A DNA stretch of 60,217 nt from the NCBI RefSeq assembly GCF_000426705.1, contig NZ_KE384559.1:1-60217 (forward strand), in the 5' to 3' direction. Numbering within the stretch: position 1 is the first letter of the stretch; each line of letters starts with the position of its first letter. The notes below the pieces were generated by a model, which ran no database searches, was not told the origin of the DNA, and worked only from the letters and a program-made list of their open reading frames with translations. This stretch comes from Spirochaeta cellobiosiphila DSM 17781. GTDB lineage: Bacteria; Spirochaetota; Spirochaetia; DSM-17781. Shown piece by piece: positions 25,657 to 35,357 of this stretch. Position numbers and translations under genes: made by a program.

Positions 25657-26934
25657 ATGGAAGTACTTAGTTTGATTCTTGGCGGAGGCAAAGGAACAAG
25701 ACTATATCCCTTAACAAAGCAAAGATCTAAACCCGCAGTTCCCTTTGGAGGCAAGTACCGACTTGTGGATATTCCTATCAGTAACTGTATTAATTCAGGC
25801 TTTAGAGAAATATATATTTTGACGCAATTTAACTCAGCATCCTTACATGTTCATGTGAATCACACCTATGTTTTTGATAGTTTTTCCAGGGGTTTTGTTG
25901 AAATATTGGCCGCTGAACAAACCTTTGAACATAGCAGCTTTTATGAAGGTACAGCAGATGCAGTACGGAAGAACTTCAGTCACTTTCATACCCATAACCC
26001 AGAAAATTACTTGATACTATCTGGTGATCAGTTATTTCGTATGGATTTACAGGATTTTTACAGAACTCATAAAAATAATGCTGCTGATATATCCCTTTCC
26101 TGTACTCCAGTCACAAAAGAGAAAACATTAGATTTAGGAATACTAAAAGTTGACGAAGAAGGTCGTGTAATAGGATTTATAGAAAAGCCAAGTCTGGATA
26201 AAGATATTAGTGAGTATAAAATGCCACGAAACCTGCATCCGGATCAGGAAGCCTATGAGAAAGGAGAATGTTACCTGGCAAGCATGGGAATGTATTTCTT
26301 TAAAGCTTCTGCAATGGAACATAGCCTGGATAATAATAAACCTGACTTCGGAAAGAACATCATCCCTGACTCTATTGATCATATGAAAGTTCAAAGTTAT
26401 ATCTATACAGGTTTTTGGGAAGATATTGGTACGATTAAAAATTTCTATCAGAACAATATTAACCTCTCCTCTGTTAATCCCGCTTTCAACTTTTATGATG
26501 AAAAAATGCCTATTTATACTCATAGACGGGATTTACCAGCCTCAAAGATCAACTTCTGTACCATAAGTCAAACCCTTACTGCTGATGGATGTATCATTAC
26601 TAATGCCAGTATTGCCAATAGTATAATTGGAATACGTACACTGATTGATTCAGGGTCTAATTTAGATGGTGTTATCTGTATGGGTGCTGACTTCTATGAA
26701 ACAATGGATCAAAAAAATCAAAATAAGCGTCAAGGCGTTCCCAATATTGGAATAGGTAAAGGGACAATTGTCAAAAAAGCCATCATTGATAAGAATGTTC
26801 GAATAGGTGAGAACTGCCGCATAGGTATTGATAATATAAACAGAAAAGAAGGAGATTACGGCAACTATCATATTAAGGATGATGTCATCGTAATTCATAA
26901 AGGAGCTGTTCTTCCTGAGGGATCTATCATATAG
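25657..26934 (+). CDS. glgC: glucose-1-phosphate adenylyltransferase
   Basis: A 425-residue ADP-glucose pyrophosphorylase, the committed step in glycogen synthesis (glucose-1-phosphate + ATP to ADP-glucose + PPi). The N-terminal nucleotidyltransferase signature is ILGGGKGTRLYPLTKQRSKP (near residues 7-26), then AVPFGGKYRLVDIPISNC, ILSGDQLFRMD and the sugar-binding GFIEKP and GFWEDIGTI. The C-terminal part is a left-handed beta helix (IIDKNVRIGENCRIG). AAGGAG lies seven bases before the ATG. It is divergent from mrfA by 32 bases and ends next to the convergent Nudix gene. No other glycogen gene is nearby. Confidence 0.95.
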   Translation: MEVLSLILGGGKGTRLYPLTKQRSKPAVPFGGKYRLVDIPISNCINSGFREIYILTQFNSASLHVHVNHTYVFDSFSRGFVEILAAEQTFEHSSFYEGTADAVRKNFSHFHTHNPENYLILSGDQLFRMDLQDFYRTHKNNAADISLSCTPVTKEKTLDLGILKVDEEGRVIGFIEKPSLDKDISEYKMPRNLHPDQEAYEKGECYLASMGMYFFKASAMEHSLDNNKPDFGKNIIPDSIDHMKVQSYIYTGFWEDIGTIKNFYQNNINLSSVNPAFNFYDEKMPIYTHRRDLPASKINFCTISQTLTADGCIITNASIANSIIGIRTLIDSGSNLDGVICMGADFYETMDQKNQNKRQGVPNIGIGKGTIVKKAIIDKNVRIGENCRIGIDNINRKEGDYGNYHIKDDVIVIHKGAVLPEGSII

Positions 26935-26938
26935 ATTC

Positions 26939-27343
26939 CTACAGGTTGAAGGCTCTTCTGTTTTCGATTAGATATTCGTAGATTGGCATATCAGAATCAG
27001 CCAATCTCAAGGCATCCATATCCTCTAATTTGAACCATTTTGCAGCTTGATGCTCCGTGAGTATTCTGGGAATTTTTCGATCCATTTGAGCCAAAAATGC
27101 TAGTAATTTAAAATGTTTACTACCATTAGTAAACTGGCTCTCTAAAAACAGATCCTCTACTTTTAAATCAATACCAAATTCTTCCTGATATTCTCGTTTA
27201 AGACCCTCTTCCGGGGTTTCTCCAGGATCGACCTTACCACCGGGAAATTCCCACCGGTCTCCTTGAGCCCCTCCTGGATTACGAAGAGCTAAAAAGACCT
27301 TTTTATGTTTGATGACAATACCAGCTGTTGAAATGTATTCCAT
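26939..27343 (-). CDS. Nudix hydrolase, MutT/8-oxo-dGTP diphosphatase-like
   Basis: A 134-residue Nudix protein. The complete Nudix box is present: GGKVDPGETPEEGLKREYQEEFGID (quoted in two parts: GGKVDPGETPEEGL and KREYQEEFGI), with the Glu cluster that binds Mg. Its small size and the GDRWEFPGGK start fit the MutT/CTP-pyrophosphohydrolase group, which remove oxidised or non-canonical nucleotides. The start abuts the stop of the membrane-protein gene (one shared base), so the two are likely co-translated. Substrate is uncertain. Confidence 0.88.
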   Translation of the reverse strand: MEYISTAGIVIKHKKVFLALRNPGGAQGDRWEFPGGKVDPGETPEEGLKREYQEEFGIDLKVEDLFLESQFTNGSKHFKLLAFLAQMDRKIPRILTEHQAAKWFKLEDMDALRLADSDMPIYEYLIENRRAFNL

Positions 27344-27753
27344 TATATTAAAAGTAATCCCGGCAGCAAGAAATGAAGAATTCCTGTCAATATTGTGGCG
27401 ATTCCAATGATATTCTTGTTTGCCAATACGCTATGATCCAATTTGTCTACGACATCGCTAGTGGTAGTCGCTTTCTCCTTATAGTACTCAAGCATGAGTG
27501 TGACACCAGAAGCCATACCAGCCAAAGCAGGTATAAGGTCTCCAACGATTGGATAAGCACCTTCAGTATAGGTCAATAAATTTACAATCCCGATGATGGC
27601 TGTTACTAACCCCATAAATCCTTTCACACCAGTGCTGGACATCAATTCCACGAATCGTGCCAAGGAAGGAAGCTTTTCATCAAGAGACTCTTTAGCTAGT
27701 ATACCACCAGCAAAAACATTCAATACAATGGATAAAAAATAGATTTGATACAT
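27343..27753 (-). CDS. predicted membrane protein, 136 aa, unknown
   Basis: A 136-residue protein with four likely membrane helices: residues 3-18 (QIYFLSIVLNVFAGGI), 43-60, 66-86 (VGDLIPALAGMASGVTLML) and a C-terminal one (IGIATILTGILHFLLPGLLL). It has few charges apart from the central EYYKEKATTTSDVVDKLDH. No family is recognised; it looks like a conserved spirochaetal small membrane protein, which is inference. AAGGGAGG precedes the ATG. It is followed directly by the Nudix gene. Confidence 0.65.
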   Translation of the reverse strand: MYQIYFLSIVLNVFAGGILAKESLDEKLPSLARFVELMSSTGVKGFMGLVTAIIGIVNLLTYTEGAYPIVGDLIPALAGMASGVTLMLEYYKEKATTTSDVVDKLDHSVLANKNIIGIATILTGILHFLLPGLLLI

Positions 27754-27821
27754 CTTAGTTATCCTCCCTTTATTCTGCTTGAAGCATAGTCAAAACTCTT
27801 TTAGGGGTCAACAAATTTTTC

Positions 27822-28352
27822 TCACTCCCCTAATCTAATATCAGGCTTAATTGTCTTTGTTATATCATTCCATATCAAATTTATCTCTATATTCTTGCCT
27901 TTTGGAATCTTTAGACGAATGACATCCTCTTGCCTTGTTCCCGGTAAGTTGAAATACTGTTGTTCTTGTAGAACATGATCAACAATAACCTCCATTTTCA
28001 AAGGAGAACTCTCTTCTATAGGGTCCTTCTGCTTTATTTCTAAGCTGAGTAACATATTATCTGATAGAGAATAAGCATGAGCACTGAATTTTAAATGTTT
28101 CCATTGTTCATCTTCTATTTGACGATTCAAAAATGGAACAAGGAGAAAACCAATGAGAAATAGTACAGAGATATCCGCTAAGATAAGACCTAATCTTTTA
28201 TTGGCCTTTACAAAACCCCATAACCCCTTATATCGATAACGATTGATTATCCTATCCGCCAGGGTATTAGGCAAACCTTTTTGTCTCTCTTTCCTATCAT
28301 AATAAAAAAAGAAATCTCCATCACCCTCCGTCTCCGGACCACGATATATCAC
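27822..28352 (-). CDS. single-pass membrane protein, 176 aa, unknown
   Basis: A 176-residue protein with a charged N-terminal cytosolic part (MIYRGPETEGDGDFFFYYDR), one membrane helix (LGLILADISVLFLIGFLLVP, about residues 54-73) and a periplasmic C-terminal domain of about 100 residues with beta-strand patterns. No family recognised. It starts four bases after the stop of the NAD(P)HX repair gene, so it is probably the third gene of the operon that starts at 30966. A G+C hairpin overlaps its stop codon. Confidence 0.6.
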   Translation of the reverse strand: MIYRGPETEGDGDFFFYYDRKERQKGLPNTLADRIINRYRYKGLWGFVKANKRLGLILADISVLFLIGFLLVPFLNRQIEDEQWKHLKFSAHAYSLSDNMLLSLEIKQKDPIEESSPLKMEVIVDHVLQEQQYFNLPGTRQEDVIRLKIPKGKNIEINLIWNDITKTIKPDIRLGE

Positions 28353-28356
28353 TATT

Positions 28357-29775
28357 TTAACTCCCTATGATCAAAGATACTCCCTTAAGAATATCATCGG
28401 CAACAATTCTGCCAGCTTCATTATGAATCAGTAAGCTTTGTGTTATAGCATCAAAAGAGGAATATCCCTGGCAAAGAAGTCCACCTAATAATCCAGCAAG
28501 TATATCACCAGACCCACCTGTGCCTAAATAACCGTTAGGTTCACTATGAATATATATAGACTCTCCTGGAGCTGTGAATCGACTAGTAAAATCCTTAAGA
28601 AGAACCCAGCAATTGTATTTATCTGCTAAAGTTCTCACACAGGAATCAGGGTCACTCTTTATAATCTCGATAGTCGTATCTAATAAGTAGGCAGCTTCAC
28701 CAACATGAGGTGTTAAAACAAGCTTATTTTTGTTAGAATAACTACTAATATCCACCTTTTTGAGTGCAAAAAGACCATCAGCATCAACCACAGTAGGAAT
28801 AGATAAGGATAATAGTCTATTCAACACATCTAACCGTTCAGCATTCCTTCCCCATCCACAACCGAGGACTAAAGCCTTTGCTTTAGGAGAAGAGTTTTCC
28901 TCATTGTTGATCATGACAAAAAGATCAGTACATCGACGAGACACATGATCCGGATGAGAAGTATGAATACAAACCAATCCTGCACCAATACGACCGGAAC
29001 CTGATGCCGCTAAAAGGGCAGCTCCCTCCATCCCCGGACTGCCACCCCATATTTCTACTAAACCATGAGTCCCTTTATGTCCAAAGGGATTTGGTATTAA
29101 GTTCTTTTTATCCTGTGATTCGATTAAAAAAAAGTTCTTAGAAAGTTTTCCAAACGAAACTTGAGGAAAGCCGGGATCAGCCACAATGATGCGTCCTCGA
29201 TAGGGTTGGATATGTGGATGATACAGAAGTTTTTTTAATGCACCCATAGCAATAGTTAGATCACAGGGTATAAAGTCTTCATGATTAGTGTCAGAACACC
29301 CACTAGGAACATCTATACTAACTTTTATACCTTTATAATTTTTTATTTGGGCAATTATTGACTTGATGTTATCTCTCAGGGGACCATTGACTCCTGTTCC
29401 AATTAGACCATCAATGATGACATCATATTCATCTTCAGGAAAGTTGCTAAGAAAATAAAGTCCCATGGACACACATATTTCTTTCTGAATAAGAAAGGAT
29501 TCAGAACCCTTTATAAAAGGATTATAGATAGAGACAGAATAACCTTTATCATACAGAACCCTTGCTATAACAAGAGCATCGCCACCATTATTACCAGCTC
29601 CAGCTAGTATAAGAATATTATTGTTAACTAATGATTTGATTTCAGGCTGAGACAAAAGAATTTCACAAAAAGATCTACCTGCATTTTCCATGAGAACAAT
29701 ACCAGGAATATGGTACTCATTCTGTACATCCCTATCCATTTGAGCCATTTGCTGACAGGTATAGAGAGCTTTCAT
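28357..29775 (-). CDS. nnr: bifunctional NAD(P)HX epimerase / ADP-dependent dehydratase
   Basis: A 472-residue two-domain repair enzyme. The N-terminal YjeF (NnrE) domain, about residues 1-215, has GIVLMENAGRSF and ILAGAGNNGGDALVIAR and epimerises damaged NAD(P)HX. The C-terminal NnrD domain has LTPHVGEAAYLL and the signature NGYLGTGGSGDILAGLLGG and dehydrates S-NAD(P)HX back to NAD(P)H using ADP. The fusion is the usual bacterial arrangement. Its ATG directly follows the TAA of the upstream lipoprotein gene, so they share a transcript; no functional link is obvious. Confidence 0.93.
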   Translation of the reverse strand: MKALYTCQQMAQMDRDVQNEYHIPGIVLMENAGRSFCEILLSQPEIKSLVNNNILILAGAGNNGGDALVIARVLYDKGYSVSIYNPFIKGSESFLIQKEICVSMGLYFLSNFPEDEYDVIIDGLIGTGVNGPLRDNIKSIIAQIKNYKGIKVSIDVPSGCSDTNHEDFIPCDLTIAMGALKKLLYHPHIQPYRGRIIVADPGFPQVSFGKLSKNFFLIESQDKKNLIPNPFGHKGTHGLVEIWGGSPGMEGAALLAASGSGRIGAGLVCIHTSHPDHVSRRCTDLFVMINNEENSSPKAKALVLGCGWGRNAERLDVLNRLLSLSIPTVVDADGLFALKKVDISSYSNKNKLVLTPHVGEAAYLLDTTIEIIKSDPDSCVRTLADKYNCWVLLKDFTSRFTAPGESIYIHSEPNGYLGTGGSGDILAGLLGGLLCQGYSSFDAITQSLLIHNEAGRIVADDILKGVSLIIGS

Positions 29776-30966
29776 TTAATTACCTCGCAGATTATCAGAC
29801 CTCCACCAAACGACATGTGCGGACTCATGATCTACCAGTAGAGCATATAATAGACCAGAAGCATCTACTTTAAAGTTAGTATAATAGAATTCTTCATCTT
29901 TTACTTCTATTAAGCGCTTTGCTATTAATTTCCCTGAACGGCTGTAAACAAATAAAGTGTGTTTGTCATGTGTTCCACTTGTTAAAAAAAACAAATCGTT
30001 ATTAAGGGAAGAGCCTAAAAACATTAAAGGCAGAATAACTGATTGCATATCTAGTAAACCTTCTCCCTTTAAAGTGGCTTTAAAATCCGGTAAAACAAAA
30101 CCCTGATCAAATTCATGTGTGATTCCATCAAAATTATAAACCACAGATCTTGTCTTTGAGACGCCTATACTAGCACCAGTGTTTTCTTCAATTCCCTCTT
30201 TATAGTAATCCAAAGTAACAAATAAAGTCCCTATATCTGTTTGGGAAGGGAAAACACCTTCCACATTAATGAATACGCCCTCTCCTTTATGGGGAAATAA
30301 GGAACTGCTCATAGTATATTTTTTAATAAAAGTACCATCAGTGTTATAATTATATAAACGATATTCATCATCATATTGTGTTAAGACTAAAAGAGTATCA
30401 TTGGCCGCCATATTTATATTCATGATATAGGAAAAGGGAGTCCCCTCTAAACCTTCTTCCCCAATATACCCACTATACTCACCATTACTGTCGAATTTTA
30501 GAATAATATTCTTTAATGCACTGTCTTTTCCATTAATTATCTGTCTGCTTTTATCTACCACTTCCTGTACAAACATAGTTCGGTTTTCAGATACCGTTAT
30601 TTCACCAGGAGACACAAAGGGAAACGGAATGGCTTTTTTGTTGGAACGCTCAGAGGACTTAAGACTTAAAGCTACAGGTTGGGGGTTTTTGTCTGCATTA
30701 TAATAAAGAGAAAGAAGATCACCATAACTAGTTAACTGCATTACCTTTGAACCAGTACCATTAGCTATAAAAAAGATGCCGTCTTTCATGTAAATGCGGT
30801 TTTTATCATTGGGCATGACATCGTTCCTTAGAAACACATCCATTTCATTTTCCAGAACACCCAATCGAAGACTAAATAGATTCTCCCTCTTTAGAAGGGG
30901 ACCATTCAAATGACAACCCACAAAAAGTAAGGCAATTGCGAGTGTGAGGCTTTGCTTTTTGTTCAT
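29776..30966 (-). CDS. lipoprotein with propeller-like repeats, spirochaete-type
   Basis: A 396-residue protein with a lipobox (LFVGCHLNGP, Cys18). The mature part is rich in repeated beta-strand segments such as YMKDGIFFIANGTGSKVMQL, GEYSGYIGEEGLEG and 'FKVDASGLLYALLVDHESAH', in the style of a beta-propeller with NHL-like strands. From memory it resembles a spirochaetal LIC_12708-type lipoprotein family; I could not check this. First gene of an operon with nnr and three downstream genes on the minus strand. The spacer to secA is 107 bp. Confidence 0.68.
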   Translation of the reverse strand: MNKKQSLTLAIALLFVGCHLNGPLLKRENLFSLRLGVLENEMDVFLRNDVMPNDKNRIYMKDGIFFIANGTGSKVMQLTSYGDLLSLYYNADKNPQPVALSLKSSERSNKKAIPFPFVSPGEITVSENRTMFVQEVVDKSRQIINGKDSALKNIILKFDSNGEYSGYIGEEGLEGTPFSYIMNINMAANDTLLVLTQYDDEYRLYNYNTDGTFIKKYTMSSSLFPHKGEGVFINVEGVFPSQTDIGTLFVTLDYYKEGIEENTGASIGVSKTRSVVYNFDGITHEFDQGFVLPDFKATLKGEGLLDMQSVILPLMFLGSSLNNDLFFLTSGTHDKHTLFVYSRSGKLIAKRLIEVKDEEFYYTNFKVDASGLLYALLVDHESAHVVWWRSDNLRGN

Positions 30967-31037
30967 TTAATGATGACTCCTGCTAGTCCGATAGTACACC
31001 CCAGTCTTTTGGGCTGTCAATGAGGGGGCTTTTTGTC

Positions 31038-31066
31038 TTGACCACCCTTATAAAAGTGGATAAATT
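31038..31066 (+). promoter_or_regulatory. predicted secA promoter
   Basis: TTGACC (31038-31043) and TAAATT (31061-31066) are separated by 17 bases, a good sigma-70-type promoter. The expected transcription start is at about 31073-31074, the A of the secA ATG, which would make the mRNA leaderless. No Shine-Dalgarno site is seen before the ATG. An alternative -10 TATAAA at 31049-31054 lacks a good -35. Confidence 0.45.
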
Positions 31067-31073
31067 GGGTCAC

Positions 31074-33797
31074 ATGTTGGAAAAAATTATCACAACCCTC
31101 TTTGGGTCAAAACATGAAAGGGACCTGAAATTACTACTCCCCCTTCTTCATAAAGTCAATAGCCTAGAAAACTGGTCCATGGCCTTGTCAAAAGAAGATA
31201 TAAAACAAAAAACCGCCGAGTTTAAAGATAGAATCCAAAAGGGAACAGAATTGGATGAGATTCTCCCTGAAGCTTTCGCTATAGCCCGTGAAGCCGCAAG
31301 GAGAACCTTAGGGGAACGCCCCTACGATGTTCAGATATTGGCTGGATTAGTTTTACATCAAGGTAAGATTATGGAGATGAAAACAGGGGAAGGTAAAACC
31401 TTATCCTCTGTAGCTCCAGCTTATTTGAATGCACTCTCTGGTAAGGGAGTTCATATGGTCACAGTCAATGATTACCTGGCAGAACGTGATGCCAAATGGA
31501 TGAAACCTGTTTTTGAATATCTAGATATTTCAGTAGGTTTTATTCTGTCCAATATGGATCCTGACAGACGTAAAGAATCATATAGTTGTGATATAACCTA
31601 CGGGACAAACAATGAGTTTGGCTTCGATCACCTTCGGGACAACATGCGAGTCTCTGGGGATCAGAGGGCGCAAAGAGGATACAATTATTGTATCATTGAT
31701 GAAATTGACTCCATCCTGATAGACGAAGCTCGAACACCTTTAATTATATCCGGAGCGGTTCAAGAAGATACTACACGCTTTAATGAAGTTGACAAACTTG
31801 TACCCTACTTAACAGAATGTGAAAAGGATCCTCAAACGGGGGATTATCCGGAAGAACCTGTCGGTGATTTCAAACTTGATGAAAAGGGAAAAAGAGTCCT
31901 ATTCACTGATGAGGGAATGAATAAAGTAGAAACCCTACTTCAAAAAAACAACCTTATATCAGGTTCACTATTCGATGAAGAAAATTTTGAATTTATCCAT
32001 TACATGACACAGGCCATGAAGGCTCATCATCTGTTCCATATTGATGTTGATTATGTTGTTCAGGAAGGAACAGTCCAGATTGTTGATGAATTTACAGGAC
32101 GTATACTACACGGTAGACGTTATTCTGAAGGATTACATCAAGCTATTGAAGCCAAAGAAAATATTAAAGTAGCCCAGAAAAACAAAACGTTGGCAACTAT
32201 AACCTTTCAGAACTACTTCCGAATGTATGACAAACTTGCAGGGATGACCGGTACAGCAGATACAGAAGCTAAAGAATTTACAAAGATCTATAATCTTGAT
32301 GTTGTGGTTATTCCAACGAACAGACCTATAGCTCGTTTAGATGAAGATGACATTATCTATTTCAATGAAGACTTTAAGTTTCAAGCCATTGCTGATGAAA
32401 TCGAAGAAGTTCATAAGAAAGGGCAACCAATTCTTGTAGGGACCATCAGTATTGAAAAATCTGAAAAACTAAGCCGTTTGTTAAAAAAACGGGGTATAAG
32501 ACATGAGATATTAAATGCCAAAAACCATGGTCGGGAGGCCATGATTATTGGAGAAGCTGGTGCTAAAGGATCTGTAACAATAGCCACGAATATGGCTGGT
32601 AGAGGAACAGATATTAAGCTCGGAGGTAATCCAGAAGTTAAAGCACGTCGAATCGCAGGGACAGAGGCAACACCGGAAGAGTTTCAGGCGGCACTTGAAA
32701 AAGTTTCATCCGAATGGCAGAGAGATTATGAGGAAGTAAAAAGCCTTGGAGGTCTCTACGTTCTGGGAACAGAACGTCATGAATCAAGACGGATTGATAA
32801 TCAGCTTAGAGGACGTTCAGGAAGACAAGGAGATCCAGGAAGAAGTAGATTCTATGTCTGTCTAGATGATGATTTAATGCGCCTCTTTGCTTCTGATAGT
32901 GTGCGAAACTTTATGGGTAGAATGGGAATGGATAATGGAGAGCCTATTCATCACCGAATGATAACAAGATCCTTGGAAAAAGCACAACGACGAGTGGAAG
33001 ATCGTAACTTCGATATTCGTAAACATTTGTTAGACTATGATAACGTATTAAGTGAACAAAGAAACTTTATCTACGACCAGAGAGATCAAATCTTAATGGG
33101 AGAGGACTTAAGTCACAGAGTACTTGATACGGCTAAGGAGATGTTGGAAGACATTTTTGATACATATAGCAAAAACAAGAATAACTTTACTGATAAACTT
33201 CCTATCCTATTAGCAGATTTACAAGAAACTTTCTTATATCAAAATGATAATGCTTCAGAAGAATGGAAAGATTTAAGTACAGATGCGATAAGGGAACAAG
33301 TTTTTCAATCCCTTAAATCGGAGATCGAAGATAAGGAAAATCAGGTAGGAAAAGATGTTCTTAACCAGTTTATCAGATTTGAATATCTAAGAACTATTGA
33401 TATGAGATGGCAAGACCATCTGGAAGCATTAACAGCCTTACGTGAAGCGGTATACTTAAGAGCCTATGCTCAAAAGAACCCTCTAAATGAATATAAACTT
33501 GAAGGTTTTCAAATGTTTGATGAACTCATTCAAGAAATCAAGACTGGTATTGCAAGAAGACTATTCAGGGTTAAGGTCGAAACGAATCCAGCGGAAAAGG
33601 CACGAGCCAGACGAGTCAGTCGTGTTCAAGCTAATCATAGTGGTATGGATGCTTTTGGTTCAAATAGAGGCCCCGGTCCTGCCCAGGAAAATAGAAAAGC
33701 CGTACAGGTAGAACGCTCCACACCTAAAGTAGGGAGAAATGATCCCTGTCCTTGTGGTAGTGGTAAGAAATACAAACACTGTCACGGAGCTTCTTAA
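31074..33797 (+). CDS. secA: preprotein translocase ATPase SecA
   Basis: A 907-residue SecA, the ATPase that drives unfolded proteins through SecYEG. Walker A is MKTGEGKTL (about residues 102-110), motif II reads [35 protein letters not shown] is the NBD1 signature and [14 protein letters not shown] the NBD2 one. The C-terminal SEC-C zinc motif is intact, Cys892-x-Cys894 and Cys903-His904 ([14 protein letters not shown]), and would bind SecB or ribosomes. The start at 31074 gives the normal [12 protein letters not shown]-terminus; the upstream 31020 start does not. It is a single-gene unit ended by the terminator at 33812-33860. Confidence 0.97.
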   Translation: MLEKIITTLFGSKHERDLKLLLPLLHKVNSLENWSMALSKEDIKQKTAEFKDRIQKGTELDEILPEAFAIAREAARRTLGERPYDVQILAGLVLHQGKIMEMKTGEGKTLSSVAPAYLNALSGKGVHMVTVNDYLAERDAKWMKPVFEYLDISVGFILSNMDPDRRKESYSCDITYGTNNEFGFDHLRDNMRVSGDQRAQRGYNYCIIDEIDSILIDEARTPLIISGAVQEDTTRFNEVDKLVPYLTECEKDPQTGDYPEEPVGDFKLDEKGKRVLFTDEGMNKVETLLQKNNLISGSLFDEENFEFIHYMTQAMKAHHLFHIDVDYVVQEGTVQIVDEFTGRILHGRRYSEGLHQAIEAKENIKVAQKNKTLATITFQNYFRMYDKLAGMTGTADTEAKEFTKIYNLDVVVIPTNRPIARLDEDDIIYFNEDFKFQAIADEIEEVHKKGQPILVGTISIEKSEKLSRLLKKRGIRHEILNAKNHGREAMIIGEAGAKGSVTIATNMAGRGTDIKLGGNPEVKARRIAGTEATPEEFQAALEKVSSEWQRDYEEVKSLGGLYVLGTERHESRRIDNQLRGRSGRQGDPGRSRFYVCLDDDLMRLFASDSVRNFMGRMGMDNGEPIHHRMITRSLEKAQRRVEDRNFDIRKHLLDYDNVLSEQRNFIYDQRDQILMGEDLSHRVLDTAKEMLEDIFDTYSKNKNNFTDKLPILLADLQETFLYQNDNASEEWKDLSTDAIREQVFQSLKSEIEDKENQVGKDVLNQFIRFEYLRTIDMRWQDHLEALTALREAVYLRAYAQKNPLNEYKLEGFQMFDELIQEIKTGIARRLFRVKVETNPAEKARARRVSRVQANHSGMDAFGSNRGPGPAQENRKAVQVERSTPKVGRNDPCPCGSGKKYKHCHGAS

Positions 33798-33811
33798 CCA
33801 ATAATGCAAAT

Positions 33812-33860
33812 AAAAAAAGAGGGCTCTAACAAAAGTATATTTTGTTCTGGCCCTTTTTTA
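33812..33860 (+). terminator. secA terminator hairpin
   Basis: A-run, GAGGGC, an inner AACAAAA/TTTTGTT pair around a GTATA loop, then GCCC followed by a run of T. It sits 15 bases after the secA stop codon and is a normal intrinsic terminator. Confidence 0.8.
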
Positions 33861-33901
33861 TGCCCTAAGTAAAATGATATGTAATATTTTTTAGATATCT
33901 T

Positions 33902-33952
33902 AAAGGGCTATTGCCATAAGTCTGTTAGAACTTTGCAACAGCCCTTTTTTTA
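33902..33952 (+). terminator. second terminator-like hairpin behind secA
   Basis: GGGCTATTGC (33905-33914) pairs with GCAACAGCCC (33935-33944) with one mismatch, then seven T. It may back up the secA terminator or, read from the minus strand (where the mismatch becomes a G.U pair), end the M23-peptide transcript, although the minus-strand T run is only three bases. Confidence 0.55.
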
Positions 33953-33972
33953 TTCAAGTAAAATTATTCAGT

Positions 33973-34092
33973 CTATTCCGTAAGTACAATGGGATTCGGA
34001 GTCTCTGCCACATTCAGATCATTGCCAGCAAAAGCTCTGATCAAAGTAAATACAGCGAGCATTCCTACAATAAACATAGCAAGCCTTCTCAT
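33973..34092 (-). CDS. 39-aa peptide with signal or membrane segment, behind M23 gene
   Basis: A 39-codon frame with an ATG at 34092 and a TAG stop, preceded by GGGAG at a seven-base spacing (AAGGGAGCGTAAGATG). The product starts MRRLAMFIVGMLAVFTLIRA, followed by FAGNDLNVAETPNP, so it has a signal or membrane segment with basic start and a polar tail of about 17 residues. It lies 27 bases downstream of the M23 peptidase stop codon on the same strand, so it is likely translated from the same transcript. No known family. Confidence 0.6.
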   Translation of the reverse strand: MRRLAMFIVGMLAVFTLIRAFAGNDLNVAETPNPIVLTE

Positions 34093-34119
34093 CTTACGCT
34101 CCCTTAGAAGATGGTTTCA

Positions 34120-35256
34120 TTATAGCTTCAAAAATTTCTTAGGATCAACAGGTTTTTTATTTTCGAACACACAAAAATGTAAATGACTTCCTGTACTGTA
34201 ACCTGTAGAGCCCATTAATCCAATTTGGTCTCCCTGCATAACACGTTGTCCTTTTTTTACAAGTGCTTTTTGTAAATGTCCATATAAAGTTTGGTATCCC
34301 TTTTGATGATTAATAACAATATAGTTACCATAACTGGAATGATAGCCGACAGTCACAACAGTCCCATCTAAAGCAGCTTTGATAGGGGTACCCAAAGGTC
34401 CAGCGATATCTAGTCCATTATGAAAACGTCTCAAACCAGTAAAAGGATCATTTCTATATCCAAAGGGACTTGTAACGACCCCTCTTGTAGGAGTTAAAAA
34501 CAATTGATTCAAAGCACGCTTCAAATCAAATAAGTTCATACTTGCCTTTGGAAGGAATAACTCCTCACCCATTTTTAGTTTATCAGTTTCCAGAGTATTC
34601 GCATCTAAAATGGAGGTTACAGCTACACCATATTCATCGGCTATCTTATTGAGATTATCCCCGAACTTAACTTTATAGAGAACTCCGTCCATATTGGGGA
34701 TCTTAATGACATCTCCAGGCTTAAGCTTATCTGCATTCCTAATTTGATTAAAACTTATTAATGTACCCAAAGCCAAATTATGGTCATAGGCAATAGAAGA
34801 CAAAACATCCTTATTCTTAACGGTGTATTCAAAACTATCAACAGCTTTAAGAACCGCATCTGAAGGTAAGTCAATGATAGCCTGATCTGCAGCTGCTCCG
34901 CCGATACCGTCATAAGTTGTTCCTATTTCATCAAAATAATATAATTCCTCACCACTTTCTGTTGGCAAACTCAAGTCATTTGAAGCAAAATCACCTCTCC
35001 AATATCCTTGTTCTTTTTCTCCACCAATCAGAGAAAAAAGTAATACCATACTTGGTATTCCCCCTAACAAAATCAACAATGTTTTTCGTGAGAATTTAAA
35101 GGGTGACTTTGGTAGCTTCGTCATTCGTTTAGTATTGGACACTTGAGTTGCTTTTCGCTTTAAAGCACCAAAAAGGCTAATCATATTATTATTATGATAA
35201 TATTGATGATTTTTTTGCCTTCTTACTACTTTTTGATTTTGAAGTAAGATTTCCAT
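34120..35256 (-). CDS. LysM-domain M23 metallopeptidase, membrane-anchored
   Basis: A 378-residue cell-wall peptidase. After a basic tail a membrane helix (residues about 58-80, KTLLILLGGIPSMVLLFSLI) leads to two LysM units (YTVKNKDVLSSIAYDHNLAL and 'YKVKFGDNLNKIADEYGVAV'), which bind peptidoglycan, and a C-terminal M23 domain: FHNGLDIAGPLGTPI, the H..D zinc site, and GSHLHFCV. Zinc ligands are thus present, so an active endopeptidase is expected, though the family also has regulators of amidases. AAGGGAG precedes the ATG. It is divergent from the PBP gene and followed by the 39-codon peptide. Confidence 0.88.
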   Translation of the reverse strand: MEILLQNQKVVRRQKNHQYYHNNNMISLFGALKRKATQVSNTKRMTKLPKSPFKFSRKTLLILLGGIPSMVLLFSLIGGEKEQGYWRGDFASNDLSLPTESGEELYYFDEIGTTYDGIGGAAADQAIIDLPSDAVLKAVDSFEYTVKNKDVLSSIAYDHNLALGTLISFNQIRNADKLKPGDVIKIPNMDGVLYKVKFGDNLNKIADEYGVAVTSILDANTLETDKLKMGEELFLPKASMNLFDLKRALNQLFLTPTRGVVTSPFGYRNDPFTGLRRFHNGLDIAGPLGTPIKAALDGTVVTVGYHSSYGNYIVINHQKGYQTLYGHLQKALVKKGQRVMQGDQIGLMGSTGYSTGSHLHFCVFENKKPVDPKKFLKL

Positions 35257-35310
35257 TTATAATGTCTCCCTTTTAGTGTTATCGGATCATTGCAAAACGC
35301 ACTTAATGGT

Positions 35311-35339
35311 TTGTCACGGAAAAGGAAAAGTGTTATTCT
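35311..35339 (+). promoter_or_regulatory. predicted promoter of the PBP-DUF115 operon
   Basis: TTGTCA (35311-35316) and TATTCT (35334-35339) with 17-bp spacing. Transcription would start near 35346, about 12 bases before the ATG at 35358. No Shine-Dalgarno site is visible in that short leader. Confidence 0.4.
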
Positions 35340-35357
35340 TTGTTTACAATTAGTATT

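Noticed and set aside
27801-27837. TTAGGGG...CCCCTAA hairpin at the end of the 176-aa gene as terminator
   Set aside because: No T run follows on either strand; kept only as a possible stem.
31020-31073. 18-residue extension of SecA
   Set aside because: Covers the predicted promoter and does not match the SecA N-terminus.
35340-35357. TTG-initiated six-residue extension of the PBP
   Set aside because: The ATG at 35358 gives the usual N-terminus and there is no ribosome site for the TTG.
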